This document shows, one piece after another, positions 17,900 through 26,257 of a DNA stretch of 64,000 nt. The stretch is taken from assembly GCF_009734185.1 (NCBI RefSeq), contig NZ_CP046393.1, forward strand, positions 1,170,501 through 1,234,500, read 5' to 3'. Origin of the DNA: Commensalibacter melissae. Its GTDB lineage: Bacteria > Pseudomonadota > Alphaproteobacteria > Acetobacterales > Acetobacteraceae. Position 1 is the stretch's first letter. Each line of letters starts with the position of its first letter. The position numbers were made by a program, and so were the translations under genes. The notes under the pieces were generated by a model. That model was not told the DNA's origin, searched no databases, and worked only from the letters and a program-made list of their open reading frames with translations.

Positions 17900-17999
17900 T
17901 CAAAATGATAGAACAATTACCAACCATGCGTTGATAAAGCTTTAATTTTGAAAAATTAGATACTAAAATAGTAAGGAATATAACTAAGGGAGAACCGTA

Positions 18000-18575
18000 A
18001 TGGATATTTCCATCTTTGGTAATAAAATTGATATTCCTGATTGGTTTAGAAACAAGATTAATCAAAATCTTCAAGAAATCACGCAAAAATATTTTAAAAA
18101 TATCGTTGATTGTTCAGTAACATTTAACAAATCCCCATCCGATTATCATTGTCAAATACATATCCATGCTTCTCGATCCCTTTCATTACGTGGAGAGGCA
18201 AATGCAGATAATGTACAAGAATCTTTTAATATTGCCCTTGAACATTTACATAACAGACTGAAAAAATATAAGGGAAGGTTGATTACAAAAAGAGATCATG
18301 CCCCTCCCGCTCATGAATTATTCGAAGGTAACCAATATATTATTGATAATGATATCCCCTTGGAAACATCGGTGGAATCTCAAAAAGATGCAAAAATCAT
18401 TGATAAAAAAACGACTCATATAGACACATTATCGCTTCAAGATGCCATCATGGTTCTAGATTTATCAGAAAGACCGGTATTGATGTTTAAAAATCTGGAT
18501 AATAACCGTATCAATGTCATATATAAGCAAAATGAAGATAGGATAATCCTACTGGATTCAGGAATGATATCCTGA
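18000..18575 (+). CDS. hpf: Long-form ribosome hibernation promoting factor
   Basis: HPF binds the decoding centre of idle ribosomes and, in the long form, dimerises them to 100S particles. The 191-residue protein has the N-terminal S30AE/YfiA domain (residues ~1-100, with the conserved basic surface near HASRSLSLRGEANADN) and the C-terminal dimerisation domain (LQDAIMVLDLSERPVLMFKN, residues ~140-190). AAGGGAG precedes ATG 18000. rpoN upstream and ptsN downstream, its usual neighbours, are both missing here. Confidence 0.93.
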   Translation: MDISIFGNKIDIPDWFRNKINQNLQEITQKYFKNIVDCSVTFNKSPSDYHCQIHIHASRSLSLRGEANADNVQESFNIALEHLHNRLKKYKGRLITKRDHAPPAHELFEGNQYIIDNDIPLETSVESQKDAKIIDKKTTHIDTLSLQDAIMVLDLSERPVLMFKNLDNNRINVIYKQNEDRIILLDSGMIS

Positions 18576-18577
18576 AC

Positions 18578-18606
18578 AAAAAAACAGGGATTTATCCCTG
18601 TTTTTT
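18578..18606. terminator. Bidirectional terminator between hpf and DUF1150 gene
   Basis: AAAAAACAGGGA pairs with TCCCTGTTTTTT in a tight hairpin directly after the hpf stop codon. The A and T runs flank it on both strands, serving the convergent gene as well. Confidence 0.85.
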
Positions 18607-18634
18607 ATATTGAATATTATCTTGTTATTATCAA

Positions 18635-18901
18635 TTAATGAACCATGATAGGCATCATTTCCTGCTGCAAGATCGCAGCATATGCTGTCTTGGCATTATC
18701 CGTCACTGCCATAGGTGTCCCATCAGCCGCATGAATGGCAAATGCCTGTTCACCATTGATCGTGATTTCCTTTACGTAAGCCAATTGGGACACACCCAAG
18801 GCTTTTAGCTGATTGTCTGTTAAATGACGAACATCAACAACGTCACTACCTTCCTTGGTCGCAATTAATTTAGATTTTTCTTTGATGTCGAAATCTTTCA
18901 T
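18635..18901 (-). CDS. DUF1150 family protein
   Basis: An 88-residue soluble protein of the DUF1150 family, recognisable from VRHLTDNQLKALGVSQLAYVKEI and the C-terminal FAIHAADGTPMAVTDN block. The function is unknown. In Alphaproteobacteria it is commonly encoded directly behind a small heat-shock protein, as here (62 bases after hsp20), which suggests a stress or proteostasis context. An almost perfect ribosome-binding site AAGGAGGT lies 12 bases before ATG 18901. Confidence 0.88.
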   Translation of the reverse strand: MKDFDIKEKSKLIATKEGSDVVDVRHLTDNQLKALGVSQLAYVKEITINGEQAFAIHAADGTPMAVTDNAKTAYAAILQQEMMPIMVH

Positions 18902-18963
18902 AATTGATCAAGACCTCCTTTAAAAACAGATGGCAAGATAATCCTGCATCTTTCAATATAATA

Positions 18964-19482
18964 TCATTCTTTTTCTGTAAGTTGCAAACTTCGTATCGCA
19001 CCAGAGCGATAGGCATCTGATGTGCCAACTTTCTGTGACATAACTTTATTATATGATTTACGCCTTGCATTGGAATTTTGTAATATTTCAATATGGCGAA
19101 TTCTTGTCTCCGGTTTGGGACGGATAATATCAATATGAAGCAAACCATTATCCAGCCATGCTCGTTCAACCTTGATACCCTCAGCCAAAATAAAAGCTCT
19201 CTGAAATTGCCTTGCCGCAATTCCTCGATAAAGAAATACACGCTCTTCATTATCTTCAAGCTGCCTGCCACGAATGACCAGCTGATTATCTTCCTGCGTT
19301 ATTTGCAAATCTTCCATCATGAAACCAGCCACAGCCAAGGTAATCCGTAAACTGGAAGATCCAATTTGTTCTATATTATAGGGCGGATAACCATCAGAAG
19401 TCGATTTTGCCGCTCGTTCTAAAATCTGTTCCAAATGATCAAAGCCCAGGAACATAGGCGATGTAAAAAGCCTTCCTGACAT
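18964..19482 (-). CDS. Small heat-shock protein Hsp20 (IbpA-like)
   Basis: A 172-residue ATP-independent holdase of the alpha-crystallin family, which keeps unfolded proteins soluble for DnaK/ClpB. The N-terminal arm has the IbpA-like opening SPMFLGFDHLEQILE and PPYNIEQIG; the alpha-crystallin domain spans about 35-135 with the RGIAARQFQRAFILAEGI strand and the conserved A-x-x-x-NGLL motif (seen as AWLDNGLL). I chose ATG 19482 because AAAGGAGGGGGC lies immediately upstream; longer in-frame starts up to 19572 lack such a site. DUF1150 follows on the same strand. Confidence 0.94.
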   Translation of the reverse strand: MSGRLFTSPMFLGFDHLEQILERAAKSTSDGYPPYNIEQIGSSSLRITLAVAGFMMEDLQITQEDNQLVIRGRQLEDNEERVFLYRGIAARQFQRAFILAEGIKVERAWLDNGLLHIDIIRPKPETRIRHIEILQNSNARRKSYNKVMSQKVGTSDAYRSGAIRSLQLTEKE

Positions 19483-19552
19483 GAAAGCCCCCTCCTTTAA
19501 TATATTGAAGCGAGACATATAACTAGGCCCAAAATGGCACCTGTCTATTTTA

Positions 19553-19582
19553 TTATATGGAATAATCGCCAAGGACTACAAG
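19553..19582 (-). promoter_or_regulatory. Possible heat-shock (sigma-32-like) promoter of hsp20
   Basis: Reading on the minus strand, CTTGTAG and CCATATAA are separated by 15 bases, close to the RpoH pattern CTTGAAA / CCATnT. It lies about 70 bases upstream of the chosen hsp20 start. Evidence is the match and the gene identity only. Confidence 0.4.
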
Positions 19583-19694
19583 TATTATATCTTTTAAAAT
19601 TAGATTTCGCACTATAACAAAATATTGTATTAATATATTAAATCTTTATATAGACAATGATAGAATAATTTAAACTATGGCACAAATTTAGAAA

Positions 19695-20219
19695 ATGAAT
19701 GACGATATTGAAACAAGACCTGTTTTACTTGCAACCAACCCTTTTTTACGTAAAAAAACCAAAATCGTTGAAAAAGAGGATTTGAAAGACGTAAAAGAAC
19801 TTTTACCCATGATGTTTGAAACCATGTACAAGGCAGGTGGTATCGGTTTGGCTGCTCCTCAGGTTGGAATTGGGCTGAGATTTTTCGTTATTGATCTCAT
19901 GCAGAATAATCAGTCAGAAAAAATTGTCATTATAAATCCTGAAGTTATTGAGAAATCAGAAGAATTGGAAAGTTATAAAGAAGGTTGCCTGTCTTTTCCA
20001 GATCAATATTCCGATGTAATTCGCCCTGAAAAAATTAAAATCAACTATATGGATATTAATGGAAGTCGCCAAGAAATGGAGGCTGATGGATTGCTTGCAC
20101 GTTGTATTCAACATGAAACAGATCATCTTGATGGAATATTGTTTGTGGATCATATTTCAAGCCTTAAACGTAACATTATTATGCGTAAAATTATCAAAGA
20201 GCAAAAAAGACACCGCTAA
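19695..20219 (+). CDS. def: Peptide deformylase
   Basis: Removes the formyl group from nascent protein N-termini. The 174-residue metalloenzyme shows all three motifs: GIGLAAPQVG (49-58), EGCLSFP with ligand Cys98, and HETDH (140-144) with ligands His140 and His144. Most deformylases have HEIDH or HEMDH; Thr at the third place is a mild variant. It is followed by fmt and truA on the same strand, the usual def-fmt pair. Confidence 0.96.
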   Translation: MNDDIETRPVLLATNPFLRKKTKIVEKEDLKDVKELLPMMFETMYKAGGIGLAAPQVGIGLRFFVIDLMQNNQSEKIVIINPEVIEKSEELESYKEGCLSFPDQYSDVIRPEKIKINYMDINGSRQEMEADGLLARCIQHETDHLDGILFVDHISSLKRNIIMRKIIKEQKRHR

Positions 20220-20240
20220 TTATATATACGAGAAGCTAGG

Positions 20241-21170
20241 ATGCGTATTGTCTTCATGGGAACACCGGATTTTGCTGTTCCCGCTTTACAGGCACTTTAT
20301 CAAGCCGGACATGAAATTGTTGCCGTATATTGTCAACCTCCCCGCCCTGCTGGCAGAGGGAGGAAAATAACTCCCTGTGCCGTGCAAAATATTGCCGAGC
20401 AATTGGATATTCCCGTCTTTTCACCCATCAAATTAAAAAACCAGCCAAAAGAATTTGAACAGTTCGCTTCTTTTAATCCTGATATAGCTATAGTTGCAGC
20501 TTACGGACTTATTCTACCTGAGGAAATACTTACACTACCTAAATTAGGCTGTATCAATATCCATGCAAGTCTTCTTCCACGCTGGCGAGGAGCCTCGCCC
20601 ATTCAGACGGCTATCTGGTCAGGTGACCAAAAATCAGGTGTCAGCATAATGCAGATGGACAAAGGTCTTGACACAGGAGCCGTTTATATTGAAAAGTCTA
20701 TTCCAATTACAAAAAAAACGACAACTCAAATTCTTCACGATCAACTTGCGCAATTAGGGGGTGAACTCATACTTGAAACCCTTTCAGAATTGACAGAAAA
20801 TCCAAATTCAAAACCAGTTCCACAATTATCAGGGCTCGCAACCTACGCTAGGCAATTGACAAAAGAGGATGGCAAAATTGATTGGAATCAATCAGCTGAA
20901 TCTATTGATCGACAAATTCGTGCCTTGACACCCTGGCCTGGGACATTCTGCTTTCTAGAAGGAAAATTACTTAAGATTCTTAAAGCTGAGCTCAGCTCTC
21001 AATCAAGCATGGCAGAATCTGGAACAATTATACATCCTGATTTTTATGTGGCATGTGGTAAAAATCAGGTCCTTAAAATTCTGGAATTACAATTGACTGG
21101 AAAGAAAAAAATGCCAATCAATGAATTTCTCAAAGGTTATCATCTCAAATTAAATACAAAACTTGTCTAA
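20241..21170 (+). CDS. fmt: Methionyl-tRNA formyltransferase
   Basis: Formylates initiator Met-tRNA with 10-formyl-THF. The 309-residue protein has the formyltransferase domain (MRIVFMGTPDFAVP; catalytic Asn106 and His108 in INIHASLLPRWRG; Asp in MDKGLDTG) and a C-terminal OB-like tRNA-binding domain from about residue 205 (TYARQLTKEDGKIDW). It lies 21 bases after def; its stop shares a base with the truA start (TAATG). Confidence 0.97.
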   Translation: MRIVFMGTPDFAVPALQALYQAGHEIVAVYCQPPRPAGRGRKITPCAVQNIAEQLDIPVFSPIKLKNQPKEFEQFASFNPDIAIVAAYGLILPEEILTLPKLGCINIHASLLPRWRGASPIQTAIWSGDQKSGVSIMQMDKGLDTGAVYIEKSIPITKKTTTQILHDQLAQLGGELILETLSELTENPNSKPVPQLSGLATYARQLTKEDGKIDWNQSAESIDRQIRALTPWPGTFCFLEGKLLKILKAELSSQSSMAESGTIIHPDFYVACGKNQVLKILELQLTGKKKMPINEFLKGYHLKLNTKLV

Positions 21171-21949
21171 TGAATTTTACCATACAGAGATGGGCCGTCA
21201 AAATCGAATATGATGGTACAGGTCTTGTTGGATGGCAACGGCAGGATAACGGCCTTTCTGTTCAGCAAATATTAGAAGAGGCTGCCTGCAAACTATGCAA
21301 CGGTCAATTTAAAATAGCCAGCATTACCGCCGGTCGGACAGATGCCGGTGTTCATGCCTTGGGACAAGTGGCCCATCTTGATTTTCCGGCACATATACCC
21401 TTAACAGCCAAAAAAATTCGCGATGGCTTAAATTACTATATGAAACCTCATGCCGTTACAATCTTGCAATCAGGGCTGGTTGATGCAGAATGGAATGCAC
21501 GTTTTTCTGCAATAAAACGAAAATATATTTATGTCATTCTCAACCGTCAGAGCCGTCCTGCTTTGGATATTAATCATGTATGGCATGTACGAAAGAAATT
21601 AAATGTCGATGCTATGAACGAAGCTGCTCAAACCTTATTGGGAAGCCATGATTTTACATCATTCAGAGCTACTGCATGTCAGGCAAAGTCACCAATTCGT
21701 ATTTTAGACAAATTTAACGTTTATCAAATTGATGATAAAATTTATTTTGAAACACAGGCCCGTTCATTTTTACATCATCAAGTACGTAATATGGTAGGAA
21801 CCCTTAAAATGATTGGAGACGGATATTGGCCAATAAAACAGGCCTATGCAATTTTACAGGGTAGAGATAGAAAATTGGCAGGAATCAAAGCTCCTGCAAC
21901 AGGTTTGTTCCTCAAGGAAATAACCTATCCGGATGACCCTTTTCAGTGA
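21170..21949 (+). CDS. truA: tRNA pseudouridine(38-40) synthase
   Basis: TruA isomerises uridines 38-40 in the tRNA anticodon stem. The 259-residue protein carries the catalytic Asp in GRTDAGVHALGQV, the KRKYIYVI strand and the QARSFLHHQVRNMVG motif. The first codon overlaps the fmt stop by one base. Its 3' end overlaps the convergent membrane-protein gene by seven bases. Confidence 0.97.
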   Translation: MNFTIQRWAVKIEYDGTGLVGWQRQDNGLSVQQILEEAACKLCNGQFKIASITAGRTDAGVHALGQVAHLDFPAHIPLTAKKIRDGLNYYMKPHAVTILQSGLVDAEWNARFSAIKRKYIYVILNRQSRPALDINHVWHVRKKLNVDAMNEAAQTLLGSHDFTSFRATACQAKSPIRILDKFNVYQIDDKIYFETQARSFLHHQVRNMVGTLKMIGDGYWPIKQAYAILQGRDRKLAGIKAPATGLFLKEITYPDDPFQ

Positions 21950-22590
21950 ACAGCTGACAATTCATGTGATAGTCTGACCAGTGTATCACTGTTACAAATT
22001 GACAAAACAAACAACAATATTACTTCAGAAAAAAACAAACTGATAACAACGATTAGAGATTGTTTATTGTTAATCTGTAATCCCACTTTAATTGTCATCC
22101 ATGATATCCAGATCATGTAAGCCAGATATAAAATCATTAAAACCGCCATAAAGCCCAATATAATTGATGGCGTAAAACCAGGTAACGATACAATCATCAT
22201 ACCTATAATCAAATCTAAAATTGGCATCCATTGACACCAACAATAACTTGAAACTGTTCTTTTCCAAAATCTTTCCTTATGCCAAAGAACGGAAAAAGAA
22301 TGAATCAAAATCGGTATAAGTAATACTGTACATAATTTATATAAAAATAATGATATGGTAAAAATAAATAAATATGCTTTTTTTGCCTGAACAACACTTA
22401 ATATATTAAAACCATCAATGACCACTAATAATGCTATCCACGGTGCCAGAGCACTTAACACTCCATCTGTTGAAGAAGGAAACAAATTTATCCCTTCTTC
22501 CTTACCACCACCCAGAGCAAGCATCCCCTTGAAAATATCTTTGAGCTTTGAATCAGAAGATTTCTTTTGATTATTTGAATTAAGTGTCAT
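21943..22590 (-). CDS. Polytopic membrane protein of unknown function
   Basis: A 215-residue protein with a ~40-residue polar N-terminus and four to five hydrophobic helices (around 45-65, 72-95, 122-142, 143-165 and 180-200). The general shape, with a Gly/Leu-rich segment before the first helix and helix pairs, is like YIP1-type membrane proteins, but I see no firm motif. Its start overlaps the dapE stop (ATGA-like arrangement), so it is translationally coupled to dapE and may act at the membrane near cell-wall precursor synthesis. No function is claimed. Confidence 0.65.
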   Translation of the reverse strand: MTLNSNNQKKSSDSKLKDIFKGMLALGGGKEEGINLFPSSTDGVLSALAPWIALLVVIDGFNILSVVQAKKAYLFIFTISLFLYKLCTVLLIPILIHSFSVLWHKERFWKRTVSSYCWCQWMPILDLIIGMMIVSLPGFTPSIILGFMAVLMILYLAYMIWISWMTIKVGLQINNKQSLIVVISLFFSEVILLFVLSICNSDTLVRLSHELSAVH

Positions 22591-23720
22591 AGGAAATAAT
22601 TTTTCAAAAACTGTGTGTAAATTGAACTTAATTTTTTTAAATCTTCAATGGGTACAGCTTCATTCACTTTATGCATAGTCTGCCCGACAAGACCAAATTC
22701 AGCAACATTACAATAATTTGAAATAAACCGAGCATCGGAGGTTCCCCCCCCTGTATCCAGACGTGGTTTAACAGATGATATTTCTTCAATTGCCAAACGA
22801 ATTGCCTGCACTTCATTTCCTGGTTCTGTCAAAAATGCCTCACCAGATACAACTATATCTATTTTACAATGTTCTGCAACACGTCTGGCTTGAGTTTCAA
22901 TCCAGCCTATTAAAGAATTCCCATTATGTAAATGATTAAAACGAATATTTAACCGCGCCGTCGCAGTGGCAGGAATTAAATTTGTCGTTTTATTCCCTAC
23001 ATCAATAGATGTCACTTGAACAGATGAAGGCTGAAACCATTTATTCCCCTTGTCTAAAGATAATGTTGTTAAAGAGGATAATATTTCTATCAATTTATGA
23101 ATTGGATTATCTGCAAGATGAGGATAGGCGACATGCCCTTGGATACCTTCAACAGTAATAACCGCATTCAAACTACCCCGGCGCCCAATTTTAATTACAT
23201 CGCCCAACTCCTGTGCTGATGTTGGTTCACCCACCAGACAAAAATCAGGAATATGTTTTTTTTCCTTCATCCACTCAAGTACTTTAACAGTACCATTAAC
23301 ACCGGGCCCTTCTTCATCTCCGGTAATCAAAAAACTTAATGACCCACTAAAATTAGCTTGAAGAGATAGGAAATTTTCAACCGCTGTTACAAATGCAGCA
23401 ATGCCACCTTTCATATCACAGGCACCACGTCCGTAAATGATATTATCTTCAATAACGCCTTGAAAAGGATTATGTTGCCAATCATTATTTCCCGCAGGAA
23501 CAACATCTGTATGACCAGCAAAACATAAATGTGGCTTTCCTGTCCCGTAACGCGCAAAAAAATTCAAAACGTTGTCATTACCTTCACCATAAGGCAAATC
23601 ATATATTTCAAAACCGATCTTTTTCAGTCTTGTTTTTAAAATATCCTGCGCTCCAAGATCTTGTGGTGTAACTGACGGACAACGAATCAGATCTTGCAAT
23701 AGCTTCACGGGATCGTGCAT
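22587..23720 (-). CDS. dapE: Succinyl-diaminopimelate desuccinylase
   Basis: DapE hydrolyses N-succinyl-LL-diaminopimelate in the succinylase branch of lysine and peptidoglycan synthesis. The 377-residue di-zinc M20 peptidase has the metal motifs FAGHTDVVPAG, YGRGACDMKGG and the catalytic GDEEGPG, plus the C-terminal TGGGTSDARF. ATG 23720 gives the usual short N-terminus (MHDPVKLLQDLIRCPS); a TTG at 23735 would add five residues. dapD lies 28 bases upstream. Confidence 0.96.
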   Translation of the reverse strand: MHDPVKLLQDLIRCPSVTPQDLGAQDILKTRLKKIGFEIYDLPYGEGNDNVLNFFARYGTGKPHLCFAGHTDVVPAGNNDWQHNPFQGVIEDNIIYGRGACDMKGGIAAFVTAVENFLSLQANFSGSLSFLITGDEEGPGVNGTVKVLEWMKEKKHIPDFCLVGEPTSAQELGDVIKIGRRGSLNAVITVEGIQGHVAYPHLADNPIHKLIEILSSLTTLSLDKGNKWFQPSSVQVTSIDVGNKTTNLIPATATARLNIRFNHLHNGNSLIGWIETQARRVAEHCKIDIVVSGEAFLTEPGNEVQAIRLAIEEISSVKPRLDTGGGTSDARFISNYCNVAEFGLVGQTMHKVNEAVPIEDLKKLSSIYTQFLKNYFL

Positions 23721-23748
23721 ATTAAATGGAACCAATCTTTTTCAGTAT

Positions 23749-24597
23749 TTAACTTCTTAACAGCTCATTGATTGAAGTTTTTGAGCGTGTCCTTTCATCT
23801 ACACGTTTGATAATAACCGCGCAAGCCAATCCAGGTAAAGTATTGCCGTCTTCACTTACCGCTTTTTTAGGCGGAAGGGTTCCGGGAACAACAACTGAAT
23901 AAGCTGGTACCCGTCCCATGAACACTTCTCCGGTATTACGATCAATTACTTTCGTTGACGCACCTAAAAATACACCCATTGAAAGGACACTGCCTTTTTC
24001 AACAATAACTCCCTCTGCCACTTCACAGCGGGCTCCGATAAAACAATCATCTTCAATAATGACTGGAGCAGCCTGCAGAGGTTCCAATACTCCACCAATA
24101 CCCACACCACCACTGATATGACAGTTTTTACCGATTTGTGCACAGCTCCCAACCGTTACCCAAGTGTCAATCATGGTTCCACTATCCACATAGGCACCCA
24201 CATTGACAAAACTTGGCATCAAAACAACATTTGAAGCAATATAGGCTGAACGACGTACAATTGATCCTGGAACAGCACGAAAACCGGCTTTGGCAAAATC
24301 GGCATCCCCCCAGTTGTTGAATTTTAATGAAACTTTATCATAAGCGGCAATGCCAATTTCACTTTTCATCGCATGATTATCGTAAAGACGAAAAGACAAA
24401 AGTACCGCCTTTTTAATCCATTCATGTATTGTCCATTTTTGATCGGCTTGTGTTGCAACCCGTAACTTGCCAATATCAAGAAGATTTAATACTTGATCGA
24501 CCGTTTCCCTTGCAAATCCCTGTGTTGTGGGCGATAATTGGGCCCGATTTTCCCATAATTTATCAATTTCATTTTGCAAGGCATCTATATCTGTCAT
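23749..24597 (-). CDS. dapD: Tetrahydrodipicolinate N-succinyltransferase
   Basis: DapD succinylates tetrahydrodipicolinate, committing it to the succinylase route to diaminopimelate. The 282-residue protein has a helical N-terminal domain and a left-handed beta-helix of hexapeptide repeats (about residues 105-235), including the conserved [16 protein letters not shown] and [13 protein letters not shown] segments. It lies in the order argB-dapD-dapE. Confidence 0.97.
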   Translation of the reverse strand: MTDIDALQNEIDKLWENRAQLSPTTQGFARETVDQVLNLLDIGKLRVATQADQKWTIHEWIKKAVLLSFRLYDNHAMKSEIGIAAYDKVSLKFNNWGDADFAKAGFRAVPGSIVRRSAYIASNVVLMPSFVNVGAYVDSGTMIDTWVTVGSCAQIGKNCHISGGVGIGGVLEPLQAAPVIIEDDCFIGARCEVAEGVIVEKGSVLSMGVFLGASTKVIDRNTGEVFMGRVPAYSVVVPGTLPPKKAVSEDGNTLPGLACAVIIKRVDERTRSKTSINELLRS

Positions 24598-24634
24598 AAA
24601 TTTTTTCCCTTATCAAATAATAAAATAATTTATA

Positions 24635-25567
24635 TTATAATACTTTACCAGAACGAATTAAGGTCCCTGATCCACCTTCCGTAAATAATTCCAGTAAACA
24701 GGCATGTGGTACCCGTCCATCCATAATTACTGCAGCTTGGGCGCCAGCTTTAACTGCCTCTAGACATGTTTCAATCTTTGGAATCATTCCACCTGTTATA
24801 ATTCCTGATGCTATTGCTTCCTTGGCTTCTTCTTCCGTTAATTCAGAAATAAGATTTCCATCTTTATCCAAGACACCCGGCACATCAGTTAACATAAATA
24901 ATCTTGATGCCCTGACTGCCCCGGCAATTGACCCTGCGGCAATATCGGCATTAATATTATAGGTTTGTCCCTGTTTATCGGTTCCAATAGGTGCGACAAC
25001 AGGAATTAGTCCAGAACCAGATAAAGCATATAAAACCCTAGGATCAATATGAACAGGTTCACCAACCAGTCCCAAGTCAATTGTTTTTTCACACTGGAGA
25101 GTTTCATCCCAGACATGTTTAACAAGCTTGTGCGCCTCGATTAAGCCGCCGTCCTTACCTGATATACCCACTGCCAAAGCGCCAGCCTGATTAATGAGGG
25201 TCGCAACCTGCTTGTTGACTGTCCCGGCCAGAACCATTTCAATCACATCAATTATAGCCTCACTCGTAATACGCAAACCATCAATGAAATTCGATTCAAT
25301 TTCCATCCGCTTCAGCATTTGATTTATTTGGGGACCTCCCCCATGAACAATTATTGGATTGATTCCAACCTGTTTCAAAAGCGCAATATCATGACCGAAA
25401 TCGTTTGACAAGTGATTGTCAACCATGGCATGACCACCATATTTGATAACAATCGTATCACCCGTATAGCGTCTTAAATATGGCAATGCTCTTGCAAGCG
25501 TCTTGGCTTGTTCATGCGCCTCTTTGGCAGCTTCCTTAACTGACTCTAACGATTGATGATTACCCAT
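24635..25567 (-). CDS. argB: Acetylglutamate kinase
   Basis: ArgB phosphorylates N-acetylglutamate in arginine synthesis. The 310-residue amino-acid kinase shows IVIKYGGHAM near residue 40, the substrate loop IIVHGGGPQIN and the C-terminal GGMIPKIETCLEAV. The ~35-residue helical N-terminal extension is the type found in arginine-sensitive hexameric ArgB, so feedback control by arginine is likely. It follows engB by 24 bases and starts the argB-dapD-dapE run. Confidence 0.97.
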   Translation of the reverse strand: MGNHQSLESVKEAAKEAHEQAKTLARALPYLRRYTGDTIVIKYGGHAMVDNHLSNDFGHDIALLKQVGINPIIVHGGGPQINQMLKRMEIESNFIDGLRITSEAIIDVIEMVLAGTVNKQVATLINQAGALAVGISGKDGGLIEAHKLVKHVWDETLQCEKTIDLGLVGEPVHIDPRVLYALSGSGLIPVVAPIGTDKQGQTYNINADIAAGSIAGAVRASRLFMLTDVPGVLDKDGNLISELTEEEAKEAIASGIITGGMIPKIETCLEAVKAGAQAAVIMDGRVPHACLLELFTEGGSGTLIRSGKVL

Positions 25568-25591
25568 AATAGTTAAATCCTGATGATTCTC

Positions 25592-26251
25592 TTAGATAAG
25601 CTGAGCCAAATCAGCCCGAAGTTCTTGAATACCTATATTTTTTTGACTGCTTGTAAAACGTATATAAGGATAGGCAGCAGTATGTTTTGCAATCAAGTCC
25701 TTTATCTCTTGTTCTTTTTGTGAAAATTGAACCGAGCTCAAACCATCACATTTTGTCATTACAATCTGAAATGTAACAGCCGCTCTATCCAATAAATTCA
25801 TAATCTGACGATCACTTTCTTTAAGCTCTATACGAGCGTCAAGCAAAAGCATAACCCTTAAAAGCGTTGGTCTTCCCCTTAAAAAGGAAAACATCATCTT
25901 TTGCCAATCTTTTTTAACGGATTGAGAGGCCTTGGCATAACCATAGCCTGGCATATCAACAAAGACCAAACAACCACCAATATTGAAAAAATTCAATTGT
26001 TGAGTTCTTCCTGGCTCTGAAGAAGCTCTTGCCAGCATTTTTTGCCCTGTTAACGCATTAATCAAACTCGATTTACCTACATTTGAACGTCCGGCAAAAG
26101 CAACTTCCGGTAATAAGGAAGGTTCAAGCTGATTTAACCGTTGTGCACCAAAGAAAAATTTTGCTTCTCGAGAAAAAAGAAGCCGCCCAGCTTCAATAAA
26201 CTGGGCATTTTCATCATTTTGATGAGTGGATATGCCATCTTTTGAAAACAT
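25592..26251 (-). CDS. engB: Ribosome biogenesis GTP-binding protein EngB (YihA/YsxC)
   Basis: A 219-residue TRAFAC GTPase needed for assembly of the large ribosomal subunit. G1 is GRSNVGKSS, G2 is in the PGRTQQLNFF region, G3 is DMPGYG and G4 is TKCD. The first ~35 residues extend beyond the core fold. It sits between yidC (6 bases upstream) and argB, the usual alphaproteobacterial order rpmH-rnpA-yidD-yidC-engB-argB. Confidence 0.96.
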   Translation of the reverse strand: MFSKDGISTHQNDENAQFIEAGRLLFSREAKFFFGAQRLNQLEPSLLPEVAFAGRSNVGKSSLINALTGQKMLARASSEPGRTQQLNFFNIGGCLVFVDMPGYGYAKASQSVKKDWQKMMFSFLRGRPTLLRVMLLLDARIELKESDRQIMNLLDRAAVTFQIVMTKCDGLSSVQFSQKEQEIKDLIAKHTAAYPYIRFTSSQKNIGIQELRADLAQLI

Positions 26252-26257
26252 GGCTAC

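Noticed and set aside
19483-19560. ROSE-type RNA thermometer in the hsp20 leader
   Set aside because: The leader is of suitable length but I could not find the characteristic anti-Shine-Dalgarno UUGCU-type segment pairing with the strong AGGAGG.
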